Assembly (NCBI GenBank): GCA_026075535.2
Contig: AP026548.1
Location: forward strand, 1,054,001-1,118,000
Origin: Tricholoma matsutake
Lineage: Eukaryota; Basidiomycota; Agaricomycetes; Agaricales; Tricholomataceae
Length of the DNA: 64,000 bases
Direction of reading: 5' to 3'
This document shows, one piece after another, positions 23,982 through 36,350 of the stretch; within the stretch, counting starts at the first letter, position 1, and every line of letters begins with the position of its first letter. The notes under the pieces are model-generated. The model searched no databases and was not told the origin of the DNA. It was given only the letters and a program-made list of their open reading frames with translations. Both the position numbers and the translations under genes were made by a program.

Positions 23982-26900
23982 ATTGTACACCCTCACTGCC
24001 TAGCCATAACTGCTTTGAAGTCTTGTCAGTTGACTCCCCGGAGAATGAATCCATTTCTGTGACTGCTCCCCTCTCTGACCCTTCGAAGTTGGCTAAAGAC
24101 GTACCTGCTCTCCCCATCTCTCCTTCTACTCCATGTCCCAAAATTAAATCATGGGAGCATAAACTACCACGCAAGTATATTGTGGCATCCACTCCCTCTG
24201 CACATTCCTTAAACCTAGCCATCGAACTGCAGACGACCGACACTGGACAGATACTTGGTGTCTCTGCGCTCCTGGACTCTGGTGTGACTGGTCTCTTTAT
24301 CGATTCCCATCTGGTACAACAACATCGCCTAAATACTTGCTCACTCTCACGTCCGATACCTGTATATAATGTGGATGGATCCCCAAATGAAGCTGGTGCC
24401 ATCTGAGAGGTTGCAGACCTGGTTCTCCGTTACAAAGATCATAGTGAGCATGCCCTTTTTGCTGTCACTCAATTAGGAAAGCAAAAGGTGATTTTGGGAT
24501 ATCCATGGCTTCGAGACCATAACCCAGAGGTCAACTGGCGTACTGGGGAGGTTACCATGAGCCGATGTCCATCCCGCTGTCAGACGTGTTTCACAGAAGC
24601 CAGGCAAGAACATTGTGGACAGAAGGTGGCAATACGACGTACTCAGAAGTGTCGTGCTGGACCCCTGCCTATACCTGAAGTGGAATTGGAAGGGGTTCCT
24701 GATCTAATGCTGGACTTGGATGATGATGATGAGGACCCAGAGGAAGTGGAGGAGGGTGATCGGATCTTCTACACTGCAATTTGCTCATCGCATGAGGTGT
24801 GTGCCACATTGAACATATCCCAACACCTCGCCAAGGCCTTCCACAAAAACAATGCTGCTAAATCCTCTACTAACTCCTTACTCCCTCATCTCCATGAGTT
24901 TGAAGACGTGTTCTCCAAGGAGTCATTTGACTCTCTTCCTGCGCGCAAGCCATGGGATCACGCGATCGAACTCACCCCCGGCACAACCCCTTTATCCTGC
25001 AAGGTCTATCCTCTCTCTCCTGAAGAACAGCAACAGCTTGACCAGTTCATCGACGAGCACCTGGCCTCTGGATGTATTCGACCATCGAAGTCACCCATGG
25101 CCTCTCCCTTTTTCTTTGTCAAGAAGAAGGATGGCTCACTTTGACTGGTTCAAGACTCCAGAAGGCTCAATGACATCACAGTCAAAAATTGCTACCCATT
25201 ACCTCTCATCTCCAAGCTCGTGAACCAGCTCCATGGAGCCCGATACTTCACCAAGCTCAATGTCCATTGGGGCTACAATAATGTGAGGATAAAGGAGGGA
25301 GATGAGTGGAAGGCAGCCTTTTGTACCAACTGTGGTCTTTTTGCTTGTCATGTTCTTTGGCCTTACTAATAGTCCTGCCACATTTCAGACCGTGATGAAT
25401 GACATTTTCCATGACCTCATCCTCAAAGGTGTTGTTTGCATCTATCTTGATGACATCCTCATCTTCACTTGCATGGTTGAGGAGCACCATCACATCATGT
25501 GCCTTGTCCTAGAATGGCTTTGATGGTACAAACTCTACCTTTGTTAGGACAAGTGTGAGTTTGAGAAGACCAAGATTGAGTACCTCGGCCTGATTATCTT
25601 GGAAGGTCAGGTGGAGATGGATCCCATCAAGGTGAATGGGGTCATGGCTTGGCCAATGCCCATGAACAAGAAAGAGGTGCAGTCTTTCCTGGGCTTCATC
25701 AATTTCTATCAGCATTTTATCAAGGATTTCTCACATCATGCATGACCACTGTTTGACTTGACAGGAAAGGAGGCATGGAGGTGGGATAATGCACAACAGG
25801 AGGCATTGGAAAAGCTTAAGGAGATGGTCACTTCTGCTCCCATTCTTACCTTTGCTGACAATTTGCATCCTTTTCATATAGAAGCTGACAGTTCTGACTT
25901 TGCAATGGGTGCCATGTTGTCTCAGCAGTCTCCGGAGGACCAGAAGTGGCATCCTGTTGTGTTCTACTCCAAAAGCCTTAGTGCTGTAGAGCAAAATTAC
26001 GAGATCCATGACAAGGAGATGTTGGCAATAATGTGTGCGCTTGAGGAGTGGCGACACTTCCTCAAGGGTGCCCAACACAAGGTGGAAATTTGGACGGATC
26101 ACAAGAATCTTGAGTACTTTATGATGGCCAAGAAATTGAACCGTCATCAAGCTTGTTGGTCCCTGTATCTATCCAGATTCGACTTCTCCTTGCACCACTG
26201 TCTGGGCCGCAGCATAGGGAAGACCAATGCCCTCTCCTGACGTGCAGACCATGGGGATGGCAGCGATGACAACCAAAACATTGTGTTGTTGCAGCCAGAC
26301 CTGTTCACCATTTGGGCACTGGAAGGCATTGCACCCCAGGGCAAGGAGCAGGACATCTTACATGACATTCGTCATGCAAACCATAGCAGTTTACATGAGG
26401 ATGTTGTTGCCCAAGCTGTTAAAGAACTGAAGAAGGGATCCACCCTTTCCTTCCATGCAGCAGAGTGGGCTGAAAAAGAGGACTTGTTGTATTTCAGGGA
26501 TCGCATCTATGTCCCCAATGACCCAGACCTTCACCGGCACATCATATCCCAACACCATGACTCACAGATTGCTGGTCATCGTGGATGCTGGAAGACCTTG
26601 GAGCTCACCTCACGGAATTATTGGTGGCCACAAATGTCATGGCTCATTGGTCAGTATTGTTGCACTTGTGACATTTGCTTATGCACCAAGATTCCTCGTC
26701 GCAAACCCATTGGTGACCTACACCCTCTTCCTGTTCCAGAGAGTTGTTGGGATGTTGTCAGCATCGACTTTGTAGTGGAATTGCCAGAGTTGAATGAGTT
26801 TGATGTGGTGATGTGCACAGTTGATTCAGTGGGAAAACACACTCACTTCATTCCCACTCACACCACTGTCAGTGCCCTGGGTGCCGCCCGACTCTACCTC

Positions 26901-27695
26901 CACCATGTGTGGAAATTACATGGACTTCCTGGTGCTTTCCTCTCTGATCATGGTCCTCAGTTCATGGCAGAGTTCACTCGCGAGCTGTACTGACTCCTGG
27001 AAATCAAACTCCTTGCTTTGACCGCTTATCACCCACAAACTGACAGCCAGACTGAGCAAGTCAACCAGGAACTGGAGTAGTACATCTGCATCTTTGTCAA
27101 TGAACGCCAGGACAATTGGGATGATCTTCTCCCCTTGGCCAAGTTTGGATACAACAACCATGTCCATGCTTCCACTCAACAGACCCCTTTCCTCTTAGAC
27201 ACTAGATGACATCCACACATAGGATTTGAACCTCGCCAAACTCCCTCACACATCAAGATGGTGAATGAGTTCACAGAATGCATGTGGGATAGCTTGGAGG
27301 AAACAAAGGCAGCCTTAGCAAAGGCGAAGGACAACATGGCATGCTTTTACAACCAACGCCATTCTCCGACCCCTCAGTACAAGGTTGGTGATCAAGTTTA
27401 TCTTGACTCCAGTGACATCTCCACTATGTGTCTGTCCAAGAAACTCACTCATCGCTTCCTGGGACCTTTCCCCATCGTCAAGTGTGTTGGAATGCATGCC
27501 TATCGTCTATGCCTCCCAGCCTCCATGTCCAGACTCCAGCCAGTCTTCCATGTTGTCAAACTCCTTCCAGCTCCCCCAGATCCATCCCTCGGACACCATT
27601 CACACCCACCACCACCACCTACAGTGATCAAGGGAGAACCCCAATACAAAGTCAAGTCAATCTTGGACAGCCAGTTAGTTGTGTCTGTCATTTGA
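23978..27695 (+). pseudogene. Pol of gypsy element 1 (PR-RT-RH-IN)
   Basis: An aspartic protease motif LLDSGVTGLFID (Asp-Ser-Gly active site, about 24270-24305) is followed by ILGYPWLRDHNPEVNW. RT carries the YLDDILIF catalytic motif near 25445. RNase H (25758-26240) has WTDHKNLEYF. Integrase (26283-26993) has the HHCC finger (QHHDSQIAGHRG...CDICLC) and DDE motifs, but SDHGPQ replaces the usual SDRGPQ. Stops include TGA at 24404, 25142, 25521, 26238 and 26991 and TAG near 25554 and 27079. The C-terminal chromodomain is absent. Confidence 0.85.
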
Positions 27696-27905
27696 TGGCC
27701 TTGATCTGCCTATCTCTGGCTTTTCTATTTTTAGGTTATTATTTGATTTTTGTCGTCTTCACATATACTGGGCATTGGCAAAGGGATCCTTAGAGTTTTC
27801 TCTTTGGATTTCCCTTTGCTAGGTGTGTCCCCAATCCCTGTAATATGTAGTATAATTTTAACTTCAGATTTCCCTTTGCTAGAGGCTGAGGTTGCCCTTA
27901 TAACA
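27686..27905 (+). repeat. Putative 3-prime LTR of gypsy element 1
   Basis: Second copy of the about 220-bp repeat at 22480-22699, beginning TGTCATTTG and ending near TTATAACA. It abuts the truncated pol frame without a polypurine tract, so its left part may have been lost together with the chromodomain. Confidence 0.65.
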
Positions 27906-29820
27906 TGAAAGCCTACAAGGCATCCGGAAAAATTCATGGTCAGGCAAAGAAGGCACAATGGAAGGCAGTTTTTACAAATGTATTCAAGGACCTAAAGCCA
28001 CTACATCCCAAACTCAGCAAAGAGAATTGGGAATTAGTGAAACTGGTGTGGTCTATATCATTACTATGAGAATACATGCTAATGGGACTACCCATGAAGC
28101 ATGTAAAAAATTGGTTCAATGTCCATGTGCGATTGCATCAACCCAAGGCACCTTACGTTGGCAAGATGAAATGGACTATGAATAGGGTAGTTGGTCATCT
28201 CTACAAGTCAGAAGTAACCACTGTAGTGGTCAATGATTTGGGTGAGAAACCTGGGGAGAAAAGCTGCTTTCTGGGATGCTATCAGCCTGTGCTGAAGAAG
28301 TTTGTTATGGGTCTTTATGCTGAGGAGAAACAGGAGTATCAGCAACTTGCAGAGGAGTGGAACAAACAGGGCCTACCAGATGTGCTTCATTGAAAGTGAG
28401 CAGCTGCAATGTATATATCTCACCCAAAGTTGATCTGTTATCTGCCAGGAATGCAGATAAAGGTGGCTGAAAGTGGGTACAGGAGATGGCCGAGCATGGC
28501 TGGAAAATGTATGGAATGAGGTTGGTCATCTTTGAGGGTCACTACAATAAGCACGAAGAAGCCATTTATGCAATGTAAGTGATTTCAATGATCAGCTGGG
28601 CACAACCATTCTCGGTTGATAATGAGGATTCATTAGAAGCATTTGAGAAAGATTGGGCAGGCTATGCATATAGTGTGTTACTTTGAGATGCCAGCCACAC
28701 AGAAGCTGAAGGTGCAGCCTTGGCCGGAGTCAGTAGAAGGCTACCCACAGGTATTATTGAGCTAGAGTGTGATCACCATGGACTACCAATCATTCCTCCA
28801 GCCAGAAGTATAAAGGGGGGGATCTTGACCTTCTGATTTGATCCTTTCTTACTATCCATTATTGTATGTGGGCTGGCTAAACTGCCAGGAAGTAGCTGAC
28901 TGATGCATGTGCTATTAGGTCTTGTCAGTCAGAAAGCGCATGCCTGGCTGCCGTGGCTGAACATTAGTGATCAGCAGGAGGAATTTCTATCTGCAGATTA
29001 TGTTCCAGAACATTTTACGATTTGGGAACCATCTCGCTTGAAGGTCAATGAGAAGATATTGCTACTCAACTTCTGGTGAGCATGGCAGGATGATCCAAAA
29101 GTGGCACACACGTTTCTTTGGATGGCCCACCTTGTGGGTGCCAAGATGATACCACACCACTATGTCATTTTGGACTCTGAACCAAGTGGTAGCACAGCTC
29201 AAAAGAAACCAAGGAAGAAGACAAAGGAGCACAAAGGAAAAGGAAAGGTAGTGTCAGCAGTGGCTGGGTCTGGCAACAAATCAGATGACACAACAGGAAA
29301 GACGATTACATGGCAAAAGAAAGTGACATGGGAGGCTGATGGCCTGACACTGTCTGCCAGCAACTGCAGGTCTGAGAATCCTGTTCATGGGGCAGCAAAG
29401 GGAGTGGCCAACAGCAAGAGTCTAGAGTATGGGAATGAAGAAATGGTGGTCGATTGGCCCACATTGTACAAGCAAGAGGCTGAACAAAAACACCGGATCT
29501 CAAAGAAGGTCATCAAATCAGTTATTGATGCTGAGGACATGGAAGAAAGTGGAGGGGGTGACAATCAAAGCCATCAACAAGGCTCTTGTTCTCTACCAAT
29601 TCAAGTTCATCAATGTCAGCAGGGTCATCAGTGTCAGTGGGCATCACCAGGGTTTCTTGCTCTCCCTCAACATCCTCAGCAACCTCTGCATGAGCAGGCT
29701 TCTCCCATTCATTGGTAGGGTTGACAGCCTTGAGGACACCAGCAAAGCCAGGGCTTTTGAGAACAGTAGGAGACATGTGGGGCAATTCAGAATGGAAGTG
29801 GAAAGCAATGGAATTTAAGG
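27906..29820 (+). pseudogene. Unknown repetitive protein family, decayed
   Basis: A long, broken plus-strand reading can be followed: GCYQPVLKKFVMGLYAEEKQ then YQQLAEEWNKQG (to 28393), EMAEHGWKMYGMRLVIFEGH (28480-28540), AFEKDWAGYAYSVLL (28640-28683), LPTGIIELECDHHGLPIIPP, DQQEEFLSADYVPEHFTIWE and finally a lysine-rich segment (29101-29718). Several breaks are TGA codons where Arg would fit (28684 and 29078). I think it belongs to a multi-copy mushroom family of unknown function, often found beside transposons. No catalytic motif is visible. Confidence 0.5.
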
Positions 29821-29994
29821 AGGCCGAACAAGCTACATGCTCCTATATATATGGGTACAGTCTTAGATAAAACATAGCCCCGAGATGACTCCTAGCCACA
29901 GAGCATGAGGTAGACCACAAGGTAACAGACTTGCTGCTTGCATCAGGGTGACAATGTGAGATCAATGACCTCTCAATCAGCTAATGAAGCAACA

Positions 29995-30873
29995 TCAGGC
30001 TACTATGGCACAAAAGAAGCCCTCAAGATACATACCATCAGCAACATCAAGGGGGGGGGCAGACAACATTGAGGAGGTGGCATGGCCAGCAGCAATCTTC
30101 TTCACAGGAGCACCTGAAAAATGTGTGAGCAGGGTCCACACAAATGAGGCAAGAGTGAGGCATGACCAACATTTCTGAGTCTTACATGACCTGAAATCCA
30201 TCACATGTTGGGGCAGGACATGGGCAAAGAGGACAAGTGGCAACATGGCACCCACATGGAAGCCATCCTCAACCCAGTCATGCATATCTGCAAGCATCTT
30301 TGCAGTGTCACAGTCCCCTTTGATAGCACCCAAGATGTTATAGATGTGAGGCTTTACTGCGAGGGTAACACGGAAATCATCCAGCTGTGAACTAGGATAT
30401 TGGTGCTCAAGAACAGGGTCACCAAAGATGAAACAGTCTGGCTCCAACCCTGAATCCATGGCAGCAGCAGCCATGATGAGCTGCCGAACAGCATGCCCAG
30501 GAAAGATGTATGATGTGAAGTACCTAAGAATACCACTGGCATCAGCCCATGTGAAGCTCTGCTCGCAGAACAGTGCAAGTGAGGGCCAGTCAACTCCCTG
30601 CCCAGGAATGAGGACAAATGGATGGGTTGCATAATCTGTTGTGCATGGAGCGAGGTAGAGGTTGAGGATGTTGATATCAGGAAAATCAGCTGGAATTAAG
30701 CTGGCAACTTTAGTTAAATGCTTCAACAGCTGGCCCACACGGTTGGTGCACAGCTCCTCACAAAGTGCTTCTTGCCAGGAGCGCAGAAAGACAGCAGTGC
30801 CCATAGAACTGTTCACAACCCCATGAACGAGACAAGTACCAAATCCTGCCTTCGCTAGTCCATACACCATCAT
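29995..30873 (-). pseudogene. XPG/GEN1-like (PIN-fold nuclease) fragment
   Basis: The 292-aa minus frame resembles the middle and C-terminal region of FEN1/XPG-superfamily Holliday-junction-resolvase-like proteins expanded in mushrooms: VYGLAKAGFG, FLRSWQEALCEELCTNRVGQ, IPADFPDINILNLYLAPCTT and FTWADASGILRYF. The N-terminal nuclease half with the acidic metal-binding residues is absent. The frame instead begins at a junction with an alpha-kinase fragment on the same strand. The call rests on remembered family patterns, so treat it as probable. It is truncated and not expected to cut DNA. Confidence 0.6.
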
Positions 30874-31553
30874 GAGGCCAACTCCCCTGATGCCACTCTG
30901 TGGAAATCCCCTATAAACACAAGGCCCTTTGTCTTCAGATATTGCACATGTTGAGAAAAGGCCAGAAATTTAGCTTGATGAGCCACAGTACCACTGAGAA
31001 AATCATATGGTTTCACAGAACCATTTCCAATGTACTTCACGAACATTCCATCAACTGCATCAATAACTTCTTCTACCATATATGTCTCATGTGTCATATC
31101 AATGATAGCAAGTGGATTCTTCATGAAGCACATTTTCAGGATGATGAAAGAGGGCAGACCATGCATTTTGACATGTTTGTTGACAAAATCATAAACAATT
31201 CCCATAAGCACTGAAGCCCAGCGCAGGCAATTGATCTCTGCAATAAGCTTGGTAATTTGTGTGTGGTTGTCATATGTGAGCCAACCCCCCAATGCCATGC
31301 ATAGATACCAGCACTGTTTGATGCAGATGGAAGTGGAACCAGAGCTGAGAGGATGACTCAAGTGACCAAACAACACCTGTTTGAAACCACCATATTTTGG
31401 TGTCACATTAGGATTATAGATGAGTGTTGAAGCGGTAGGGCCTTCACAATCCTTAATGGCATCAAATGAGCATGCTTGACTAATCAGGCTAGAAAAAGTC
31501 ATTGTGGCCATCAGATAGAACATGCATTGCACAGACAGGGTGTTCACTAACAA
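30870..31553 (-). pseudogene. Alpha-type protein kinase domain fragment
   Basis: The 227-aa frame has blocks typical of basidiomycete alpha-kinases: FKQVLFGHLSHPL, CIKQCWY, AEINCLRWASVLMGIVYDFV, VEEVIDAVDGMFVKYIGNGS, KPYDFLSGTVAHQAKFLAFS, QHVQYLKTKGLVFIGDF. The family normally continues with a Gly-rich TLLTDPQI segment and a zinc-binding C-terminus. Here it breaks after GDF into unrelated residues and TGA, 20-30 bp before the XPG-like frame. No active C-terminal lobe remains. Confidence 0.68.
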
Positions 31554-33229
31554 TGGGGCACAATTATAATTAGTTTCTCAACTTTAAAACATCAGAAACT
31601 CACAGATGGATTTCATGTTCCTCTTAGATGGTGCCGTCTGGGCTTCGAGAGCTTGTCATACATTGTGAGCAGTTGGTGAGCCTGGATCTGAGCCTAGACC
31701 CTTAGTATGCACAGACGACATGGTGGGAAGTTCGGCAGCATCAGTGACTGGCTGGTCAGTGAGGTGCAGCTTGGCATAAGGGGGGGACCTGATGCTGGCT
31801 TTCTGTTATCAAACAGCTAGTTTAGTTTTGACGATTTGGCTTATTGTTAGATTGTGATTCTTACAGAAAGTCGGCACTTTCTCAAGTGCTTTTGTGCTAC
31901 AAGGGCAGTTGAAGCTGGCAAGCTATCAGATCTTGGTAACAATGCAAAAGACTGTCTATCTTCATCATTCATTTCTGTAAGATATGATATTGACATCTTC
32001 TATACTTGTTGAATAGGCTGATGCACCTGTATTGGGTCAATTAATAATATACAGTAGTCAGTGAATTGAACGCACTGATTGATCTTCCATGTCTTCTAGA
32101 TGTGTCTGAATCTCTGCATATCTATTGTACACTAGTTCCAGATACAGCTCCAACACCTTATTAGAATGAAATTGTACTGTCTTTGATTTCCCTTTTGGCA
32201 GAAAAAATTTGGATGAGATCGCGCCAGTGTCCTCATTACTGGGTCCTAAAGGAATGAGCTCCACCCAATCTTTGAAGTGCAACTGAAGGTCTTTGATATC
32301 CAGAGAATCCTCCTTGGACTATTTCATGAAGGGAGGAAGCAGAGTAAAGTACGTGATCTTCTTGAGTTCCTGAACACCGATGTAAACAGGTATATTGGAG
32401 ATCATCTCTGATATGTTCTGTGAAGCTACAGATTAGAAAATCAGTTGACTTATGTTTGTCTCACGCACTGAAACAACTGAAGGATTCCTATTACCAGGCT
32501 TCAAAGACATCATAATGACAACCTTGCCACCATGCACTGACATTGCCCTTTGGGCAAAGAATTGTCGCATCTCATCGTAAATCTTATGTGCTTCTTATAT
32601 TGGGCTCTGATACAAATTTTGGGACAACAATTGGATGTATCAAAACACCTTGACCATAAAAACTGAGATGCCCACTGGTCTGTTTGGAGCCAGAGTTACA
32701 TTTCAGCCATGCATCTCTGCTTACGATCAACCTCTGAGTACTGTGCTGCCTCATGGCCATTGGTGGTGGCATCGAAGTGAGGAGTTGACTGATACACACT
32801 GGGTGGTTTTGGCCAGTAGGCAAGTGTCATGATTTAGTTCCAAGGTTTTCAGCATACGATAGATTCAGTCATACCACATCTTTGTGCATCAACGACAGCT
32901 TTGTGGATATTCTGATGGCTGACTGCTGGCTGTGCAACTGGAGTGATCTGCACAGAAGCCAAAGCACTGGCAAGGCCTAAAATCATAGACTTATTAGGTA
33001 ACAAAGCATGTATAGACTGAGATGAACTTGGGGCATGCTGGTAAGTCTCTGTTTTTCTGAGGTAGTACTGACAACAGCCACCACAGACTCATTTACCCCT
33101 CCCATCCGGTTTTCTATCATGCATAAAATAGAGCTCTGTCCCTTCCTCAAAGGACTGCAAGCAACATTGACAGACAACAGAATTGGAATTGTCAGTGGTA
33201 AAATAAGCAGTCTCAACATTGGATGACAT
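31554..33229 (-). pseudogene. Upstream exons of a zinc-finger/alpha-kinase type gene, decayed
   Basis: A minus-strand start at 33229 gives a cysteine-rich N-terminus with CQCCLQSF, DRKPDGRGK, then a TGA at 33091 where Arg fits, then VCGGCCQYYLRKTET. This is a CxxC...CxxC finger like those heading mushroom alpha-kinase genes. Further down, 32058-32282 reads DWVELIPLGPSNEDTGAISS and YNRYAEIQTHLEDME. With the kinase domain at 30870-31553 these could be one multi-exon gene. That joining is inference, as the exons between cannot be defined. Confidence 0.45.
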
Positions 33230-33429
33230 GGTGAGTGGAAGTCCAGTGAAAAAAAAATCTGGTAGTTTTGTTTCTTTGTAAGATTCAGAGTTCTCCTGAC
33301 TACATGGACAAACTAAAACTAACTATTCCATCTTCAGAACCATAACCACTACCTGAGGATGCAACACTCCCACCCACTCTTGGAACCTCAGTACTATACT
33401 TACATAACAGCAAATATCTATTGTGGGCA

Positions 33430-34311
33430 TCTCATCAGACATCATTGATAAGTTACAGGCAAAGTCCAGAGCAGGAGAGTTGCCAGGTTGGGAGAATCTC
33501 AGGTATGTCAGGTTCTCTAGTTCATGGCAAGTCTAACAACATCAAAGGATCAATTTCTCGGGAGACAAGTTGATTGTGCACTACCCAACATTTGGACACA
33601 AAATCTTGTCTACTCTCTTCTTCAGTGTCAACACCAATGACACTGAAGGTCGCTCTTTGTTCTTGGTTGACACAGGCTTAGTTCACCTGGGAGGCTCTAC
33701 AGATGTTCATGGTATCAAGAGTCCAGATTTCAGTCTGTATGAGGACCACCCCACAAAGCAACCCCTAACACAAGCATGGCCAACAGTTGTCTGGGAAGTG
33801 GCCTATAGTGAGAATGAGTGGAAACTTGTGCATGATCTTGGGAGATATGTTGCTTGTTCCCTCAGCAGGGTGCAGCTAGCAATCAGTGTGAAGATTGAGC
33901 ACAATCCTGCTGTGCCAGTGGGACAACAACTGCGAGGCTTGAAGAAGGTGACATGTGTGTTCTGGGAAGCAGACTATGCCAAAACGTTTGCAACCTTGGA
34001 AGAGTCGGGCTCACAAATGTGATAGTCATGCTGACAAGGCTAGTGACTATGTTGTGCCTGCCACCACTAAGTTTTCATAATTCAAGGGAAAGTACATAAA
34101 GTTTGTGGTTTCTCAACATGCTCTGTACATGGCAAGTGCCTTTCCTCTGGAATGCCTTGCAACTCACTAATATCTATGTTTGGGTTGTAGATTCTTCCTG
34201 AAGAACTGAATGGGCCCACAGCAATGAACATTCTAAACAAGGATCTCTATCGTACTTCAGAGGTGGAGAATCAAGACAAGCCCACGATAACCATTCCATT
34301 TTCAACACTTT
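33430..34311 (+). pseudogene. Possible PD-(D/E)XK (Uma2-like) nuclease gene, decayed
   Basis: The main exon (33570-34022) contains SPDFSLYED then PTVVWEVAYSENEWKLVHDL and VQLAISVKIEHN. The spacing PD...E-V-A resembles the PD-(D/E)XK nuclease fold of Uma2-like proteins common in mushroom genomes. The usual catalytic Lys after the Glu is Ala here, so activity is doubtful. Downstream, 34190-34311 reads LPEELNGPTAMNILNKDLYR as a likely last exon. The 5-prime end is divergent from the zinc-finger exon at 33229, with about 200-300 bp between them. Confidence 0.4.
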
Positions 34312-36350
34312 GATGCATAATCAGCGCTCACAAAAAACAGCAGAATTACTTCAAAATCAGCTGCAAGATCAAGAAGCATCCGTATCATGGAGGGGACTTA
34401 TATGAAAAGAAGAATAAAGAGGATGTTGCTGGAGAAATTGAACACTTGAAAAAGCCTCGCATTGCAGATGCCTAGGCTGCTCCTGACATAAATTAGTTAG
34501 ACCACGTAACGCAACCTACTAACTCATTACCCAAGGATGCGACACTCTTCACTTCCATTCTCAGAACTTTGATACCATACTTGCTTATGCCTATGAACAC
34601 TATGCCTATGAATATTACTTTTTTCAACATGTTTTCTTGCCTCTGCTGAATTGGAGATACTCGATGCTAGATAATGACTTCAAATTTATTTATAAATAAT
34701 GAGGTGTCCGAGGGTCTTGGATTTTCCTTTTCCAGGATGATGGCTGACCATTGCAGGGTTGATGGCTGACTGTTTCGAGGTTACGGCTGACCAAAACTCA
34801 GCTGATCACTCTAGCTTGCCATACCTTCCCCTTCCACCCACATTTTTTTCCTTTGTCCCTTCTTCAAAGCCTCATTTGTTTGCCACTGGATATCCACCAT
34901 GCCGCCCATCACAGTGCTGAGTCATTCAGCTGTCCCTGATTTCACCGGGTAAGTCGCCTGCAATTCTCCCATATTCCCATCACCTTTTTTTCCCCATCCT
35001 GCTCTGCAAGTTATTGTGCCCTTTTCCAAAGCTCTGTGTACTTAGTCTCAGTTGTGATACATCATCTGTCCTACATACACACAAGGGAGGCTGATGGTGC
35101 ATCCCTCCTCATCCTCTTTCTTGTCCCTTTCGTTGTTCGCTTGTCCCTTTCGTTGTTCGCTTGTCCCTTTCATTGTTCGCTTGTTTGCCTGTTCGCTTCC
35201 CCATGCAACTGCCAAGTGTACACAATCACCCACACACGATTGAGATTGTGCTAGGATGCCGCATATAGTGACAGGCTGTGGTGAACATTCCCATTGGACT
35301 GTCCTGTTTGTTCGCAGTTTTACTTCCTTCCCACTCACTGTATCTCACCACCCACAACCTGTGGACCACCACCACTTCAATGTTCAACATCAACATCGAT
35401 GATTCCCACGCCTGCTGCACTATCGGACAAGGCTGCTCAGAGGCTACAAACAACCAACGCACAGGAAACACAGGCCCAAAATGATGTTGACATTGTTTTG
35501 GGCCCCAGGTAGTAAGTTTCCTTTCCTTTTTGTTTCATTTTAATTACTAACATAGTTTTTCATTGATTTAGGTTTTGACTATATCACAGCAACACAGCGA
35601 GCTCACGGGTTTAGCAACCGATGAGATGGCTGGAGACGAGGGCCCAAGAGATGTTGTTTAACGTCTCTTGGGCTGTTGGTAAGTTTTTATTTTACTCTTT
35701 CATTGTTTTGCTGCTAACAATCTTTTTTAGGTACCAACTAAAATAATGATACTACAAAGACAACAACAACAACAGGACAATGAAGCCAACCAGCACCCAC
35801 CACCACCATTGCGAGCCCCTGCTCGCAAGGTGGATTGCGGGTGCTCAACGATGGGGGATGACGATGACCTGGGAAGAGGACCAATGATGATGACCAACAA
35901 TGAGGAGCTGCAGGGAGTGAGAACGAGGGGAACAAGTGCAAGGCAGGGCCCAAACAATGTGTCATTTGGGCCCCAGGTACGTTTTCTTTTCTTTTCTTTG
36001 CTTTACCCACTAACGGTGTGTTTTCTTTCTTTATGATGTAGACTACTTGCCACCACCCTCACCTGCTAATGACACCCACCACCATGAATCACTGCTTGTG
36101 GGGTGGAACCCTACCCAGTCCTGAAGATGATGATGATGCCATCATCACCAGCTCCTGTAGCTGGCTACCACTCTCACTCGCTAATGATGCCACAACCAGG
36201 AATGGCAAAGACAATGGCGCCAACCAATCAGGGAGGGGAACAGTGCCATGGACATCAGGTAAGCACCAACTACAACCCATCTACCACCCCCCACTAACTG
36301 ACCAAGGCAGGGGAGTATTCTTTTAGGTTTTCTGTTCGATGCCACCTTCC
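34312..36350 (+). other. Exon-like segments with short introns; no recognised product
   Basis: Several GTAAGT...TTTAG pairs (34950, 35512-35573, 35681-35730, 35977-36042) border short open segments that are Gln/His/Pro rich, such as the QQQQQDNEANQHPPPP region near 35760. A 20-bp unit TTGTCCCTTTCGTTGTTCGC is repeated three times at 35121-35180; the third copy differs by one CpG-to-CpA change. 35795-35850 can fold into a hairpin that recurs at 43380 and 43493. This may be a degenerate gene or non-coding repeat. Confidence 0.35.

Larger units (their letters stand above)
22480..27905 (+). mobile_element. Ty3/gypsy LTR retrotransposon 1, decayed
   Basis: Gag, protease, reverse transcriptase, RNase H and integrase follow in Ty3/gypsy order between two about 220-bp repeats. 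The body is riddled with internal stops, nearly all TGA (or TGG-for-CGG type changes) at Arg positions. The chromodomain normally found at the end of such fungal elements is missing: the frame runs ...VKSILDSQL and ends at the repeat. No convincing target duplication was found at the ends. Confidence 0.85.
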
